A DNA stretch of 64,000 nucleotides from Phaseolus vulgaris (lineage: Eukaryota; Streptophyta; Magnoliopsida; Fabales; Fabaceae), in the NCBI RefSeq assembly GCF_000499845.2, contig NC_023758.2, positions 34,570,608-34,634,607 of the forward strand. Reading direction: 5' to 3'. Below, piece by piece: positions 10,982 to 24,394 of the stretch. The position numbers and the translations under genes are program-made. Below the pieces are notes generated by a model. The model made no database searches. It was given only the letters and a program-made list of their open reading frames with translations, and was not told the origin of the DNA. Numbering within the stretch: position 1 is the first letter of the stretch; each line of letters starts with the position of its first letter.

Positions 10982-13900
10982 TCAAGCACTGTTGCTGCTT
11001 CCATCAGTTGATCCAGGCATAAGCTCTCTCAGCATAGCGACTACCTGCAACATGTTTGGCCTTCTTGAAGGCAAGTCATCAACACACTGCAAAGTAATCT
11101 CTAAATATCTTATCATCTCCTTCACTTCTTTGGCTTCTGCCTCATCAGTTCCTTGAGTGGCCAAAAGCAAGTCCGAGTCAATTACTTCCATTTGCTTCCC
11201 TTCACGGACCTTCATCTTGGCCCACCCAACCAAGTTGGTGTCACCGAAATCCTCTTTGTCAGTAGGGCGTTTACCACTAAGCAGTTCCAACATCACAACC
11301 CCAAATGAGTAGACATCTCCCTTAGCAGTGCACCTGAAGCTTTGGTAGTACTCTGGGGGAACATATCCTGGTGTTCCTGCCAGTGTGCTCACGCTAAGAT
11401 GTGTATCAAGGGCACTTATAAGTCTTGCCATTCCAAAATCTGAGACCCTGGACTCCATTTCATGGTCAAGTAGCACATTGCTTGACTTCATATCTCTGTG
11501 TATGATGTGAGGGATGCAATTGTGGTGCAGGAAACAAAGCCCTTTAGCTGCACCTCTTGCAATCTTTTTCCTTTCTTCCCATGTCAAAATGCGGCGATCA
11601 CGCGTTTTGATTCTCCCATGAAGCATCTCTTCTAAGCTTCCATACTCCATGTATTCATAAACAAGGAGCCTCTCTTCCCCCACTTTGCAGTACCCTAACA
11701 GAGGAACAAGATTTCTGTGCTTGATCTTCCCCAAGGTTTCCATCTCTGCCATGAATTCTCGATCACCCTGGCAGCTCAGTCGAATGAGCTTCTTTATGGC
11801 GACACTTGAGCCGTCTTTGAGTGTGGCCTTGAACACTTCACCAAAACCACCACACCCAATGAGGCTTTCTGCCGAGAACCCATTAGTTGCTTCAATCAGC
11901 TGGGAGAACTTGAGTTTCCTCAGCTGCCTCTGAAATGTTGCAACATTGATGCTCAGGGGCTCTTTCTCTTTGTCAATTTTCCATGTTGTAGCAGCATGGC
12001 AAGCTTGTAAGCTATTGAGCATCTTGACTTCTTCGGCCTCCTTCCTCCTTGCGCGCATTGCAATTGCCCACACAATTAAAATACAGAGAGAAGCAACAGA
12101 GATGAGAATTCCCATTACAATGCTGTTTGCCCATGTTGCGGTTGCTGTTTTATGGCCCCCTTTGCTAGCATCATCAGTTGGATTTGTTGTGGGTTGGCTA
12201 TTTTCACTCTTGCAGTCAGGCAATGGTACACCGCAAAGGCCAGGGTTATTTGCATACTGGGAAGCTGGAAGAGTACTCAGTTGTCCCCTAGAAGGAATTT
12301 GCCCTGTTAACTCATTGTGAGACAGATCAATTTGCACCAAAAATGAGAGGTTTGAGAATGAGTCTGGAATATGACCCTGCAATCTATTGTGTGATGCATC
12401 AAACACACCCAAATTTTTTAGCTGGCCAAGTGTTGAAGGGATTTCTCCAGATAGCTGATTGTGAGATAATTCAAGAACTTGTAAAGCCACCATGTCTCCG
12501 AATTCATCTGGGATTTTTCCACGAAGCTCGTTATATGAAAGATCAAGATACTCCAGAGTCTGGTACTTGGTGAACAAGCTGAGGACAGGACCAGAATAGA
12601 GTCTTGTGAAATCACAAGTCCTCAATGTTGGGACCTGCAAGAGTCTTTCAGGTCGAATACCAGAGAATTCTAGCAAACCTCCAACTCCTTTGCATGAGTT
12701 TCCAACATTTCTTACAAACACCAAAGTGTTCCCTGAAAGGATCCCAAACAAGGATTTTGCTCCTTGCTGTCTTCCAAGTCTTGATGGAATCTCTCCAGTG
12801 AGCTTGTTGCTGTTCAAGTCCAACCACACCAAACTGCTGCAATTCGCTAGCTCTGCTGGTATCTCGCCAGTCAAGCTGTTGTTTCCAAGCTGCAGAACTG
12901 CTAACCTTGTCAAGAGACCAAACTCACGCGGTATTTCACCACTAAGCTCATTGCTTGTCAGTGATATCCATTCAAGATTGCTGCAATTGAATAACTCAAT
13001 GGGAATTCCACCAGTGAGATGATTATTATTCAGTATGAGATCCTTAAGATTCTTGCACTGGCCCAGCTTCGGTGGAATTTTTCCTTCCAAACCATTGAAC
13101 CATGCTATCAGCTGCTCAAGATTTTCAAGTTGTCCAAGCTCATCGGGAATTGTACCATTGAGATAGTTCAGACTAAAATCAAGTGTCTTCAGCTGTGAGC
13201 ACTTCGACAGTTCAGCTGGGATTTCACCTATAATAAGATTATCTGGCATTCTCAGTTCCTCAAGTGAGGCTGCCCCTGGACATAAATCCCTGGGGATAGA
13301 TCCATAAATTTTGTTTGAGCTGAAGTCCGCAATCCTCAACTTTTTGCAGGAAGATATTGAAGATGGAAATTGACCAGTGATAGCATTGTTCCCAAGCCTC
13401 AGTTCCTGCAATGAACCGAGGTTCTGAAAGATTGACCCTGCTAACTGTTCTGACAGGTTGTTGTTAGATATGTCAAGAAGTTGCAGCCAAGTGCATGAGG
13501 AGAAACTAGACGGGATTGACCCGGAGATGTTGTTGAAATAAAGTTTAACCTCTAAAAGGGAAGCACATGCATTTCCCAATTCAGAAGGGATCCAGCCTGT
13601 GAGTTGGTTGTGTGAAAGATCCAGAGTCTGTAGTTTGTTTAACTGACCCAAAGCTTTGGGAATTTCCCCAGAAATCATATTGTTAGCTAAATTCAAACTT
13701 TTAAGGCTGGTACAGTTTGACAAAGAGAGTGGAATTGAGTCTGACAAGCGGTTTCCAGATAGATCAAGTTGCAACAAGGAAATGCAATCCATTTTCAGGC
13801 CAAAAATAGAGCCTGACAGGTTGTTGGAAGATAGGTCAAGTGTCTGCAGTTTACCAGAATTTTGTAAGAAATTTTCAGGAATAGGACCTGTTAAGTTGTT

Positions 13901-14380
13901 GTAAGAAAGATTAACAACAACAAGATTTGGACACTTGGAGAAAAGGTTCTCAGGGACAGGGCCTGTAACCCCTCCAAAGGATAGATCAAGCTGTGTCAAA
14001 CCATATGGGAGCTGAAGCAAAGAGGTAGAATTTACAGAAAATGAATTCAAAGACAGTTTCAGAACAGATAACATATCTAAAGAAGACAAAGGGTCAAGAG
14101 ATATAGTCCCAGCAAGGTTATTATTCCCACTGATATCAAGCTGAGTAACTCTTCCAAGGGTGCAAGAGACTCCATACCAGCTGCATGGATTCTTATTCAG
14201 CTTCCATCCTGACAAAACTCCACCCTGATCGTTCTGAATCATCCTTTTGAACATGAGAAGAGCCTGCACATCAGTCTTGATGGAGGAAACTGCCGCACAT
14301 TCAGTCACAGGAAACAAAACAGTGATCACAAGAAGTGTCACAGTGAGATGAGGCAAAAGCTGAACATGGTTGTTCTCCAT
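10982..14380 (-). CDS. BRL2: BRI1-like LRR receptor kinase, BRL2/VH1 type
   Basis: A single intronless frame encodes an 1132-residue receptor kinase of the brassinosteroid receptor (BRI1/BRL) family. A signal peptide covers about residues 1-30. The LRR cap pair SWYGVSC follows, then more than twenty plant LRRs. An island domain (about 540-600, with [20 protein letters not shown]) interrupts the repeats. Then come [13 protein letters not shown], a transmembrane helix (about 752-775) and a kinase at about 840-1117. The kinase is intact: GCGGFG (842-847), AIKK lysine (863), HRD (961-963) and DFG (981-983). The N-terminal sequence and the length fit the BRL2/VH1 branch, linked to provascular patterning, rather than BRI1. 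In Arabidopsis BRL2 does not bind brassinolide, so hormone binding here is not assured. The frame stays open for 53 codons upstream (to 14539). I chose the ATG at 14380 because it directly precedes the signal peptide and the upstream part looks like UTR. Confidence 0.95.
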   Translation of the reverse strand: MENNHVQLLPHLTVTLLVITVLFPVTECAAVSSIKTDVQALLMFKRMIQNDQGGVLSGWKLNKNPCSWYGVSCTLGRVTQLDISGNNNLAGTISLDPLSSLDMLSVLKLSLNSFSVNSTSLLQLPYGLTQLDLSFGGVTGPVPENLFSKCPNLVVVNLSYNNLTGPIPENFLQNSGKLQTLDLSSNNLSGSIFGLKMDCISLLQLDLSGNRLSDSIPLSLSNCTSLKSLNLANNMISGEIPKALGQLNKLQTLDLSHNQLTGWIPSELGNACASLLEVKLYFNNISGSIPSSFSSCTWLQLLDISNNNLSEQLAGSIFQNLGSLQELRLGNNAITGQFPSSISSCKKLRIADFSSNKIYGSIPRDLCPGAASLEELRMPDNLIIGEIPAELSKCSQLKTLDFSLNYLNGTIPDELGQLENLEQLIAWFNGLEGKIPPKLGQCKNLKDLILNNNHLTGGIPIELFNCSNLEWISLTSNELSGEIPREFGLLTRLAVLQLGNNSLTGEIPAELANCSSLVWLDLNSNKLTGEIPSRLGRQQGAKSLFGILSGNTLVFVRNVGNSCKGVGGLLEFSGIRPERLLQVPTLRTCDFTRLYSGPVLSLFTKYQTLEYLDLSYNELRGKIPDEFGDMVALQVLELSHNQLSGEIPSTLGQLKNLGVFDASHNRLQGHIPDSFSNLSFLVQIDLSHNELTGQIPSRGQLSTLPASQYANNPGLCGVPLPDCKSENSQPTTNPTDDASKGGHKTATATWANSIVMGILISVASLCILIVWAIAMRARRKEAEEVKMLNSLQACHAATTWKIDKEKEPLSINVATFQRQLRKLKFSQLIEATNGFSAESLIGCGGFGEVFKATLKDGSSVAIKKLIRLSCQGDREFMAEMETLGKIKHRNLVPLLGYCKVGEERLLVYEYMEYGSLEEMLHGRIKTRDRRILTWEERKKIARGAAKGLCFLHHNCIPHIIHRDMKSSNVLLDHEMESRVSDFGMARLISALDTHLSVSTLAGTPGYVPPEYYQSFRCTAKGDVYSFGVVMLELLSGKRPTDKEDFGDTNLVGWAKMKVREGKQMEVIDSDLLLATQGTDEAEAKEVKEMIRYLEITLQCVDDLPSRRPNMLQVVAMLRELMPGSTDGSSNSA

Positions 14381-14557
14381 TGAGAAAACAAGCCTTGTAC
14401 AAAGCCAGAACACACAGGTCTGGGAAGAGAGAGGCCTGCAAAGAAAATGCAGAGAGATATAGACTAGTGTGTGTGTAGAGGAAAGAGGAAAGAAAGAGAG
14501 GGTGAGAGTGGTGAGTATGATGGGAATTTGTTGTGACAAAAGGAGTTGCTTTTTGTG

Positions 14558-14567
14558 TTTTATAAAA
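14558..14567 (-). promoter_or_regulatory. Candidate TATA box of BRL2
   Basis: ATTTTATAAAAC on the minus strand lies about 180 bp upstream of the chosen ATG. It precedes a CT-rich leader (14400-14530) of the kind common in plant 5' UTRs. Transcription would start near 14535, leaving the 53-codon upstream extension mostly or wholly in the leader. Confidence 0.45.
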
Positions 14568-14599
14568 TTGAAAGGAGGGAACGTGAGAGGAGAATAAGG

Positions 14600-17500
14600 T
14601 TGTGTTGCGTGCGGTGGGTATGTACTCGTAAGTTTGTTGGTATAATTTTATTTTACCTTTTGTTTATCATGTCTGAGATGTTTTATTAGATTTGTTGATA
14701 ATGACAGAGATTTTTGTCCAAACTTAATACAACTTTTTCTTTGAATTACCTTAAGCAATTAAAAAGTTTGATTTGAGTGGTAGAAGTATAAATATAAATA
14801 AGGTTGGTATAATAAAGAATGTAGAGTAGAGTAGAGTAGAGAAGTGAGAGAATTTAGTTAATGGATTGATTTGACTATTAGTCAAGGATTTGGGACCCAC
14901 AGACAAAGGTGTGTATCTAAAGATCGGCGCTATAAAAACGAAAGAAAAGGAAACATTGAGAAGTTGGTCTGTGTTTGATCCAAGAGTCATTGTCTGTCAG
15001 TGAGCGTGAGAATGTTTCCCCATATGTATATGACACACACATAGTACTACTGAAACCTTGGATTGGCACCATGTGCAACTTATGTGCTTCTTTTCTCATT
15101 CCAGCCATTCTTTTCTTTCTATTTCTCCCTGCTTTCAACACTGTCCTCCAGACATTCCAATCACCTACTGCTGCTGCTGCATTTTCTTTTTATTTCATAT
15201 ATTTGACTTTACATTTTAAATTTTATAAGTTTAACTTATTATAACTTAGATATATATTCTGAATCTGCATTTAACTTACGTACATTAAATTAAACATGCA
15301 CTTATGTTTAGTAAATAATATAATATGCTAAAGTTATTTGGGCTTTTACTTTTTTTAATTATATTATGTGAAAGTATGGTTTCAACTTTTTTCCTCCTGA
15401 CCATTAAATTATTTTATTTTGAATAATTTCATTTAAAAGTAAAACCCATCAACCCAAACATTAAATTTAATAAAAAAAACTCAAATTTTACATGTTTTGA
15501 ACTCTAATCTCATCCTCCGAAACTTTTCAAACTTAAATTAAATTTAGGCTTAATCAAATTTTTCTGATAATTTTAAATATTTTTAATTGAGTTTATATTA
15601 AATTTTTTTAATGTATTGAGTATTTAAAAATTCTGTATTTTTATTGAGTCTTTGCCATTTAATTTATCTGTTAATTGGGTGATGTGACGATTGTTTTGAT
15701 AGGTTACTTAACTTAGTTGTCTTCACATGTATTTTATGTTAATCTTAAATGACATAATTTTATGATTAACATAATAGGTGGTTTATGTGATTTTTATTGT
15801 TAAATGATGATAAACAAAAATCGAAAGAAAGACAAAACGAAAACTTAAAGACTATGGAACAAGTGTGAGGTTGAACAACATAACAAGTGTGAAGTTGAAG
15901 TTGCACAAGGTAGTGAACTCTACGTTTTGAGTTGGAGTTTGTCACCACCTTCATACGTAACCTCAACTTCATGTTTGTCCTATTGTTCAATTTCACTTTT
16001 GCTGTGCAGTCTCCCAATATCATATTTAGGTTTTTGTTTTGTTGTTTTTTTTATTTTTGTTTATCCCATCTAACAATAAAAGTTCCATATTATGTTACCT
16101 TCAAGACTACATCGTTTAATACTAATATAAAATAATATGTAAAGACAATTATAAAACAAAATCACGTCACACTCAGTTAAAAAAAAATAACAGAAACTTA
16201 ATTGAAAAATATAAAATTTGTAGATACTCAATACAGAAAAAAAATAATTATTAGCCATACACTTGTAACTTAAATTTATATTTTTAAAAATATTTTATAT
16301 TCCAAATTTATTATAAACTCCTACATATATTTGGGTGGAAAAATAGGTTTTGAGAGTTTTAAATAAAAACAATGGGAAGACTAAATTTGCTTGATTTCAA
16401 AAATAAAGACATGAAATTGGTTAAACGAAAAACTATACATGATTTAAATTTAAAAGATAAAAATAGAGTAAAAACATCCTCAATTGATGTTTGATAGACA
16501 TAGCAACATTGATAAATAAGCAAACAAAAATAATCATACAGAGGCTCCCACTATTATGTTACTATTATTGATGTTGATACCGTTGTAATCTTATACCAGT
16601 TTCCAGTTGCATTTAAACTATACACTCTCTGGAGTGTATCTGTATTTTGCAGTGAAAATGTAGATAATGAGGTAGCTTTTCATCATTGTGATTGTTTAAT
16701 TTAGAATGCATGTATGTGTATATATATAAGAATTAAAAGTGTTTTTATGAGGGGCCCTGGTGTTGAAATGTGAAGGGGGAAAAATGATGATAGTGTGTTA
16801 TGGTTGAATGTTTTGTGGGGAAAAATAAATTGTAGGTAGATTAAAGAAATGGAGGCCCCCACCCACCATGAAGAAGCATCAATTAGGCCAGTGTTAATGG
16901 CATGGGAGGTTATGATGCCCCCTTTTGTGCCTTTCACATTCTTGCTTTGCAACCACTTTCATCTATCACACTATTTATTCACTCTTCAACACTCACTTGG
17001 TTCAAATCCACTCTCATCTTTTAAAGTTTTCACTTTTTAGCTGGGTTTGGGACCATCTCTTACTTTGCAACACACTCTAATAAGCACATTCTGCTTGCTC
17101 AATCCATGTTGAGTTGTTCTTTCACACCAAATTAAGATACTGTCCACAAGTGGTCATTTTTTTTTCTTCTGTTGGAGACCATATTGAGTCCACAGTTTAT
17201 TTAATATTTCTTCTGTGACACTTGGAGCAAGGGGTGCAAACTAATATGTGTAAGAAAAGACTTTTAATTATGAACTACTTTTATGCATCTTTCTAAAAGT
17301 TTGAAACCAATTTTATATTTATTGCATTTGTAATGTTCAAGAAGGGATAAATTGCACTTAAAAACTGGATAAATTTCTCCTTAAAAAAGGATAAATTTCT
17401 CCTTGTACAAATAAAATAAATTACGTTATAAACTAAAATTGCTGTACACAAATTTAGAATAAGAAATTTGAAATATTTTATAAGAAAAAAAAATAGAGGG

Positions 17501-18347
17501 ATTTATTTTGTGAACAAGTTTGCCAAAGTGTGAGTGTATCATATCAATTCTTCTATCATCTCATATTATATGTTTTTGTATATGTCTATAAGAGAAAACT
17601 ATATCAAATTATGACATTATTAATAATTTTATATAACAATTTAATAAAAAATTATACAGGTTTTTTTTAAATTAACAACATTTTTTAAATATGATAAAAT
17701 ATCAAGTAATAAAACTAATTTTATAAAAAAAATCACCATTAAAAATATTTTTTAATGGAAAAATCAATCACAAATATTAGACAATTTCACAAAACTATCT
17801 AGGTTGAAAGTAATCTCACCACAAAAATAATAAATTACAAAATATTTGTAGCATGAAACTTAACTTCGTATAATAGTGACACAAAACACATTGTCCTAAA
17901 CTTTTTAGTTCCTTTACAAAAAAAACTATTTACATCATATAAATAAAAAATAATTTAGCATCACAAATTGTGTTGGGATAATCCGTCACATAACTAAGAC
18001 TACTTAAGCAAATATATTATAGTTTTAACCAATAATTACTTTAACAAAACATACATAGTTTGAAGCGAAATAAATGTTATTAAAAAAAGAAACAATGACC
18101 CTATTAGTTAAAATGCAATAACACACATTTTAAGTGATATAAGAGCATCTCGCTTAAAGTGAGATAATACACCCTTTAAGCAATATGAGAGAGTGTCACT
18201 TAAAGCGAGATAACACACCACACAAGCATGAAATTGTCTGGCATAACACATGAAAACATAAACTTTAAGCAAACTTTGAAAAAAAGGTGGACAATTAACA
18301 ACTTGTCCAATCAGTGTTCATGTCATCGTGTTAAGAACTAACCAAAG
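14600..18347. other. BRL2 upstream and intergenic region
   Basis: No gene was recognised. A (GTAGA)4 microsatellite lies at 14821-14840 in the BRL2 promoter side. A less AT-rich patch at about 16850-16950 supports short frames on both strands but shows no domain. The rest is AT-rich with chance frames only. Confidence 0.5.
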
Positions 18348-18348
18348 A

Positions 18349-19207
18349 GGTTATCTCTAATACCTATTGTTGGAAGATCTGGCTCTAAAAGGGATGTTGA
18401 ATAGTGTCTTAGAATCCACAAACAACTAGACTAGATCGTCTAATGAAAAAAGAAATAAAAAAGAACAAAGAAATATTGGTTTATCCAAACACACAGGAAA
18501 CAACCAATGTTCCCTTAAGAAAACTTCTTAAGATGGTCCACTAATCAAATTAATTATTATGAACAACTCTTGATTATCATGTCTTAGTATCCCCCTGAGA
18601 TCAAGACCTCAAAAGAAGTAACAAAGAGCTCTACAAAAGAGATCAGTTTAAGATCACAAGGTTATTTCACGTAATGAATAAATACACAAGTTTAACTCAC
18701 TCACAAAGAATACTTAGAAACTTATGAATACAAGAAAACTTGTATAACACTTGTGTTTTTTCAACTTCAACTTAAATCCTTTATATACACGTCTTTGAAG
18801 ATGATTATTGCTTCAAGCTTTGCTTTGATTGTATTTTCTTTGATCATATTTGTCAACTATGTAAATCACATATTGTGTTTGTTGGTGGAAGATTTTAATG
18901 CAAAGTTTGATGCTTTGAATCTTTATTTTCTCTTCATAAGCAAACAATACAAAAGCATAAGGGCATGATTCAATTATACTTTTGAATGTTTTTTTTTGTT
19001 TCCTTTTCTTTTGTTCTAATATGAACTTTGTAGAATATAACCTTCTCTATAAAACATTTTTTGTTTAATCATTCAAATCGTATATGATATTGCAGGTTTT
19101 ACCAATCTTGATTCATTTCATCTATAAAAAAGTATTTATAGTTATCACTTTGGTTATATATGTAAGATATTTAACCTTAAGATGTAAAGGCCGATAGAAC
19201 TTCTAAC
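18349..19207 (-). repeat. copia-type LTR with adjacent primer binding site, minus orientation
   Basis: On the minus strand the LTR starts TGTTAGAAGTTCTATCGG (at 19207) and ends CAGATCTTCCAACA (at 18368). It is followed by ATAGGTATTAGAGATAACC, a degraded TGGTATCAGAGC primer site (18349-18367). A TATATAAAGG box is present on the minus strand near 18775-18787. The LTR is about 840 bp. No gag was recognised beyond the primer site, so this is an LTR-plus-leader remnant. The motif AGACGATCTAGT (minus strand, near 18440) also occurs near 52800, suggesting the same family. Confidence 0.62.
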
Positions 19208-19464
19208 ACTATAAATTGCATGAAACACACACCAAAAGGTTCATGAAATAGCAACATGTCTATGTTTATATCTTTGTTATCGTCATTGTTGTTTTCCTTT
19301 TCCTTTTTGGATTATATGCAACCTCATCTCCCACTACCCAATCATTGGTTTTTATATCAACTAGCTGGCACAATATTCTAACTTCTCAAGATAGAACCTC
19401 ATAATAGAGGGCTTCCTTCCCTTACACATATGTACTTCTAGTATGGATATAAATAAGGTCTATA

Positions 19465-19672
19465 CACTATAAGAAAATTATGAAATAGAAACCAATTTTT
19501 AGATACCAAAATAATTAGTTGCAATAGTAACTAAATTAGAGACCATTTTAGAAACTAAAAAAAAAATTGGTTTCTAAATTAGTTTCTATTATCGTTAAAT
19601 AGTTTCTAAATTGATATTTAATTAGCAAACAAGATTTTTGCTACCAAATTTAATACTTTTTCTCTTGTAGTG
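19465..19672. mobile_element. Internally deleted copy of the CACTA-ended MITE
   Basis: Starts CACTATAAGAAAATTATG and ends TCTCTTGTAGTG, flanked by ATA on both sides (19462-19464, 19673-19675). It carries only the left arm of the 381-bp palindrome plus a short right end. The intact 3-bp duplication shows it moved as a shortened unit or was trimmed after insertion. Confidence 0.78.
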
Positions 19673-20272
19673 ATAGTTATACGTTCACGTTTATACTTTT
19701 CTCTTATATAAAACAAAGTTATATAAAATATGAGATTATTCTTTAATTAATTATCAAATTAAAAAAATTCATTTGATTCTGATAAGAATTAAGTTTATTC
19801 CTACATATTGTAAAAAAAAACAAGATTACATAATTTTTTTTATGTTGGTTTTTTTATTTTTAAATATTAAATTTATTTAATATTTTAACGAGATTATATA
19901 TTTTTATAATTCATAATTTACAAAATATAAATAAAGCAAAAAAACATTACTTGATATGCTTACAAATCATGTAATCACCATAGATTCTATAGACTATCAT
20001 AGACTATTGTGAGAATTTTATTTTAAAATAAATATTTTATAAAATAAATTTTATTATTAAAATAGGTTTAAAAAGATAAATATTGAATATAAAGTGACGC
20101 ATATGATCATACATATATTAAACAATTAATTTTAAATATATTATTTCTCAATTATTTATTTTTTAAAATATTAAGTAATATATAAGATTAATTAGAAGAT
20201 CATACATATATGATGATGATTATTTGCTTGTGAAAGGACAGTGTAAAGTACTTGAAAAAATTATTTTATATT

Positions 20273-20298
20273 TATATATATATATATATATATATATA
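20273..20298. repeat. (TA)n microsatellite
   Basis: About 26 bp of uninterrupted TA. Confidence 0.9.
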
Positions 20299-20454
20299 AA
20301 TACACACAAAATATTTAATACATAAAGTAGTGAAAAACCATAAGTCTACTAAAACTTCAGTGCAAACTTAGTTTTGGAAAATATGATTTAAAAACCTTAT
20401 GAAATCATTACCAACAATATGATGTGTGTATTAATATTTAGCAACTGTCACTAC

Positions 20455-20702
20455 CATTCATGAAATTAAAATCAATTTTAAAAATAAAAAATAATTAGTT
20501 GTTATAGTGATTAAATTAGAAATAATTTTTGAGATTTAAAAAAAATAGTTTTTAAATTAGTTTATATTATTGTTAAATAGCTTTTAAATTGGTATCTAAT
20601 TAACAACCAAGATTTTTTCACCAAAATCTCTAATTTAGTCACTATACCAACTAATTATTTTTGTTTCTAAAATTAATTTTTATTTTATGATTTTTTTAAT
20701 TA
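20455..20702. mobile_element. Degraded MITE copy of the same family
   Basis: Internal motifs AATTAGTTGTTATAGTGA and, in reverse, CACTATACCAACTAATTA mark the two arms. The CACTA termini themselves are eroded and no target duplication is visible. Confidence 0.6.
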
Positions 20703-21652
20703 TGTATTTTAAGTAAGTTAATAAATTTTAATGAAAAAAATATAAGTTCATGTGTATGATCATACATAAAATTAAATAATACTTTGGTAATAAAGATAGA
20801 GTAAGGTACACATTTATATTAAAAATCTGGTTTACTTAAAAAAACTTATTATTTATTTGCAATATAGGAAACCTTGTCATGTATAAAATATAATCTAGCA
20901 CTTATATTATGGTTTGTAATTGTAATTATGTGTGAATAAGTTTTAGTATGAGTGAAGTACTAGAGAACATGAGAAGTTATACATACACCTATACAACACT
21001 TTAATACTACATATACACACATTAAAAGATTGATGAAAAAAACAAGATTAATTATTCCTTCGATTGAAAACTAAAATGAGATCTATTCATATATAAAGTA
21101 TTTAAAGAAAATAAACAATATAAATACAATAAATTTAAAATTGCATCTAAAGTTTTTCATACTTCAAGCATCTACTATGTTATCATGTTTCTCATTGCCG
21201 CAAATAAAGTATCCGTATCACCATTCAACTCAATTGTCATGTGAAATAAATTAACGGTCAAAAGTATGGAACACGAAAACAAATTATAAAAGTAGCACTC
21301 GTTTGGATAAGCACAAAATTTAGTAACTGATACCAAGAGAAGAAACAAAGGAGTATCACCAAATTTAACATCAATCATCTTTTCGCTTATATAACTTATT
21401 ATTGATACCTTATTTTGGTTGAAAAGTTTATTTGATCTTATTATTAGTTCTAGGTTTACGTTGGTGAAGATTGAGTCACTAAAAATCTTGTTAAAATTTC
21501 TACAATCTTTGATGTTGTTGATCATCTCATAGTTCAAGTTTCTCTCTTGATCGATTCACTTGTTTTTGTTATTGTATCTATTGATTGGTATTAGATAATC
21601 TATTTTATATAAGAATATAACTTTTTTTTCATTTGTTATATTGTAGTTTTTT

Positions 21653-21826
21653 CACTAAAAAAATCATGAAATAGAAACTAATTTTTAGACACCAAAATAA
21701 TTAGTTGCAATAGTAACTAAACTAGAGACAATTTTAGAAACTAAAAAAAAAATATTAGAGACAATTTTAGAAACTAAAAAAAAAATTAGTTTCTAAATTA
21801 GTCCATTGTTAAATAGTTTCTAAAAG
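21653..21826. mobile_element. Partial MITE copy with internal duplication
   Basis: Begins CACTAAAAAAATCATGAAAT, matching the family's left terminus. The segment TTAGAGACAATTTTAGAAAC occurs twice in tandem (about 21730 and 21757). The right arm and right terminus are missing. Confidence 0.65.
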
Positions 21827-21829
21827 AGA

Positions 21830-23430
21830 CAAACACAAGAGTTGATGGAACCAAACCTGTGACCATTTGTATATGCGTCAACATTACCAAAATTATTTTG
21901 ATTTAATGCATTGATTGCTTGAGCCAATTTTTGAATCTGCTCCGCGGTGAATCTTTGTGAATATAGAATAAGTGTGAGGTATAAAGAAATTGTTTCAAAT
22001 TGGATGTTTTCTCGTTGAAGGAGTGTAGTATATATATACAAATAAAATTATAACTACCGAAGAGGAATATAAAACCTAATTATGTCTATTTAATCAACCA
22101 ATTATGTTACATAATAACTAATTATATCATATAATAACTGATATATAATTTTCTTAGTAACTAATTAAGTTAACTAATAATATCAAAATGATAACAAATA
22201 TATTTTTTAATATTTATAAATCTATTTTTTTTCACTTGATCGTCCAACAATTTGTATGACACTCCCAAAATTCGAAGAGGAATCTAAAATTGGCCCGTTG
22301 AGATTCTGAAAATATTTGTTGTCATAGCAACTCCGGAGAATTCCTGAAAGGTTAATAGAGAGATTATCATCTTCTGAAAATATTTACCTCAAACTGATGA
22401 AGTTCTTCTTTTTACCTGAAACCGGTATATAAGGATTACTGTGTTGTAGCAGAGTAATGCCACTATGAATTGTTCATACCAAGGTCAATTAATACTCCTG
22501 AGCATGGTTTTGAGCTATTTATTAATTTTGTTCATGTTTTCTTTTACATTGAGACCTAGGAAAGGAAACACTATTGTGTTTTCTTTTCTTTGCTTTTTGT
22601 CTTCACTTTTAAACAGTTTCTACAAGAAAAGTGAATGTGGTAAAGTAAGAATGCAATATAAATATGTTGTCTGCATATGGGTAGGGAAGAGAGTGAAAAA
22701 GTTAGTTTTAGGTGTAGTGTGATATGGATGCTTTTTGACCAAGAGAAGTTGATGTTATGGGAAAACTGCGTGATAATTGTACATACTATTATTAGTCTTC
22801 AATATGGTGACCCATTCCTAATGATTTCCAAGGACCAAAGTAACACATAACTTTGGTATGTATTCCATAAACTCCAATGTAGAACCCTCAAACTACTTCA
22901 CTCTTCCCAGCTCCTTCAACACTTCCATTTACAAAATTGTTCATTGCTCTCTCATGGGTAATACATATACAATCATTCAGTGTGTGTTACTTTTTTTTTC
23001 CTCCATTTTATTTCTAACACTGCAGGTCAGTTTAGCCACTCTGAAAGATAGCAGTTTAGAAAACAAACAAGAAATTACCCAGGGAGTTTATTTCTTAGAA
23101 AAACAAATGATGAAGGTTTTTTAAAAAGTATTACAAAAAAGAAGAAAATAAGATGTATGATACCATGTCATCTCTTTTGATTAAATATTATTTAGTAAAT
23201 ATAAAAATTATTAAATAAAAATTAAATTTAAAGATAAAAAATAATTAGTTAATATATTGAATAAGTTAAATATTATTTTAAAGATTAAAAAACTATTGAT
23301 TTTTATTATTAATAAAAATTAACTATGAAAATTTTACTCACTAATATTTTAAATTTTAATTTTTTTTAATAAATTAATTTAAAATATAAAACTAATTAAG
23401 TTAGATATCAATTTAGAAACTACTTTATAA
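21830..23430. other. No gene recognised
   Basis: Contains short frames (for example 22465-22722 and 22858-23124) that encode hydrophobic, low-complexity peptides without family features. An acceptor-like CTAACACTGCAG at about 23015-23026 was noted, but no exon could be built around it. Confidence 0.4.
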
Positions 23431-23440
23431 TTTGTATTAA

Positions 23441-23761
23441 CCCTACAAGAAAATCATGAAATAGAAACTAATTTTTAGAGACTAAAAATAATTAGTTGTT
23501 ATAGTGATTAAATTAGAGACCATTTTAGAAATTAAAAATATTTTTGGTTTCTAAATTGATTTTTATTGTTGTTAAATAGTTTCTAAATTGGTATCTACTA
23601 AGATTTTTGCTATCAAATTTGGAATTTAAAAAACCTTAATAGCTAATTAGATACCAATTTAGAAACTATTTAACAATAATAGAAACTAATTTAGTTACTA
23701 TAGCAATTAATTTTATTTTTGTCTCTAAAATTGGTTTCTATTTCATGATTTTATTGTAGTG
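23441..23761. mobile_element. Full-length palindromic CACTA-ended MITE copy
   Basis: Starts CCCTACAAGAAAATCATG (one change from CACTA) and ends CATGATTTTATTGTAGTG. TAA flanks both sides (23438-23440, 23762-23764). The 321 bp again form left and right arms that are inverted copies of each other. Confidence 0.82.
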
Positions 23762-24223
23762 TAATAAAATTATTTTATAAATTTCTATTAATAATAAAAA
23801 TTATTTTAAATATTAATAATTTTTTAATTTTTAAAATAATATATAATAACTAATCATTTTAATTTATAAAATTAATTTATATTAAATTGTTACCGTGAAA
23901 CATTCAATTCTTATTCAATAACTATTGACTTTTAGTTTCCGTTTTCAAAGTTGTGTTACTTAAATCTCAATAATTCTATATGAAAACAGTTAAAGTAACT
24001 TCAACTTATTTATTCACATTAATTTTTTTTCTCTATTTTGTCAAATTTTTTTATTATTATAAAGGAACAATAAATATACAAAGTGATTATAAATATTAGA
24101 TAGCTAAGAAGAAATCATAAAAATAGGAAATTCATCCAAAATATTCTTGATCCCATAATAGATAACATATATACACTCTACCACCAAAATCTATAACCAT
24201 TCCATACTATATAATTTCTTTTT

Positions 24224-24390
24224 TTATAAAATTGGTTTCTATTTCATGATTTTGTTGTAGTGTATATTAACTAAATTAGATATTATTTTAAGGACTAAAA
24301 AATTTATTGGTATATAAAGTAATTTCTATAAATAGTTTCTAAAATGATATCTAATTAGTTACCTAATTTTTAGCTATCAACAACAACAAG
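24224..24390. mobile_element. Rearranged MITE fragment
   Basis: A right terminus (TTTCATGATTTTGTTGTAGTG, ending near 24262) is followed by left-arm internal sequence (ACTAAATTAGATATTATTTT). The two parts of the element are therefore joined in an abnormal order. Confidence 0.5.
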
Positions 24391-24394
24391 ATTT

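Noticed and set aside
12606..13022. 138-codon and similar plus-strand frames across BRL2
   Set aside because: Antisense shadows of the LRR region, repeating with the LRR period.
15072..15244. Small hydrophobic frame MCNLCASFLIPAILFF, possibly a secreted peptide
   Set aside because: No mature-peptide motif, promoter or splice context; composition is typical of chance AT-rich frames.
16990..17015. GGTTCAAATCC, a tRNA B-box match
   Set aside because: No A box or cloverleaf could be formed upstream at the proper distance.
16849..17040. Overlapping frames on both strands in a GC-richer patch
   Set aside because: No domain, and no hairpin matching a known miRNA precursor was recognised.
18110..18230. 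Recurring CTTAAAG/GAGATAA phrases
   Set aside because: Copies are irregularly spaced and too short to define a repeat unit with confidence.
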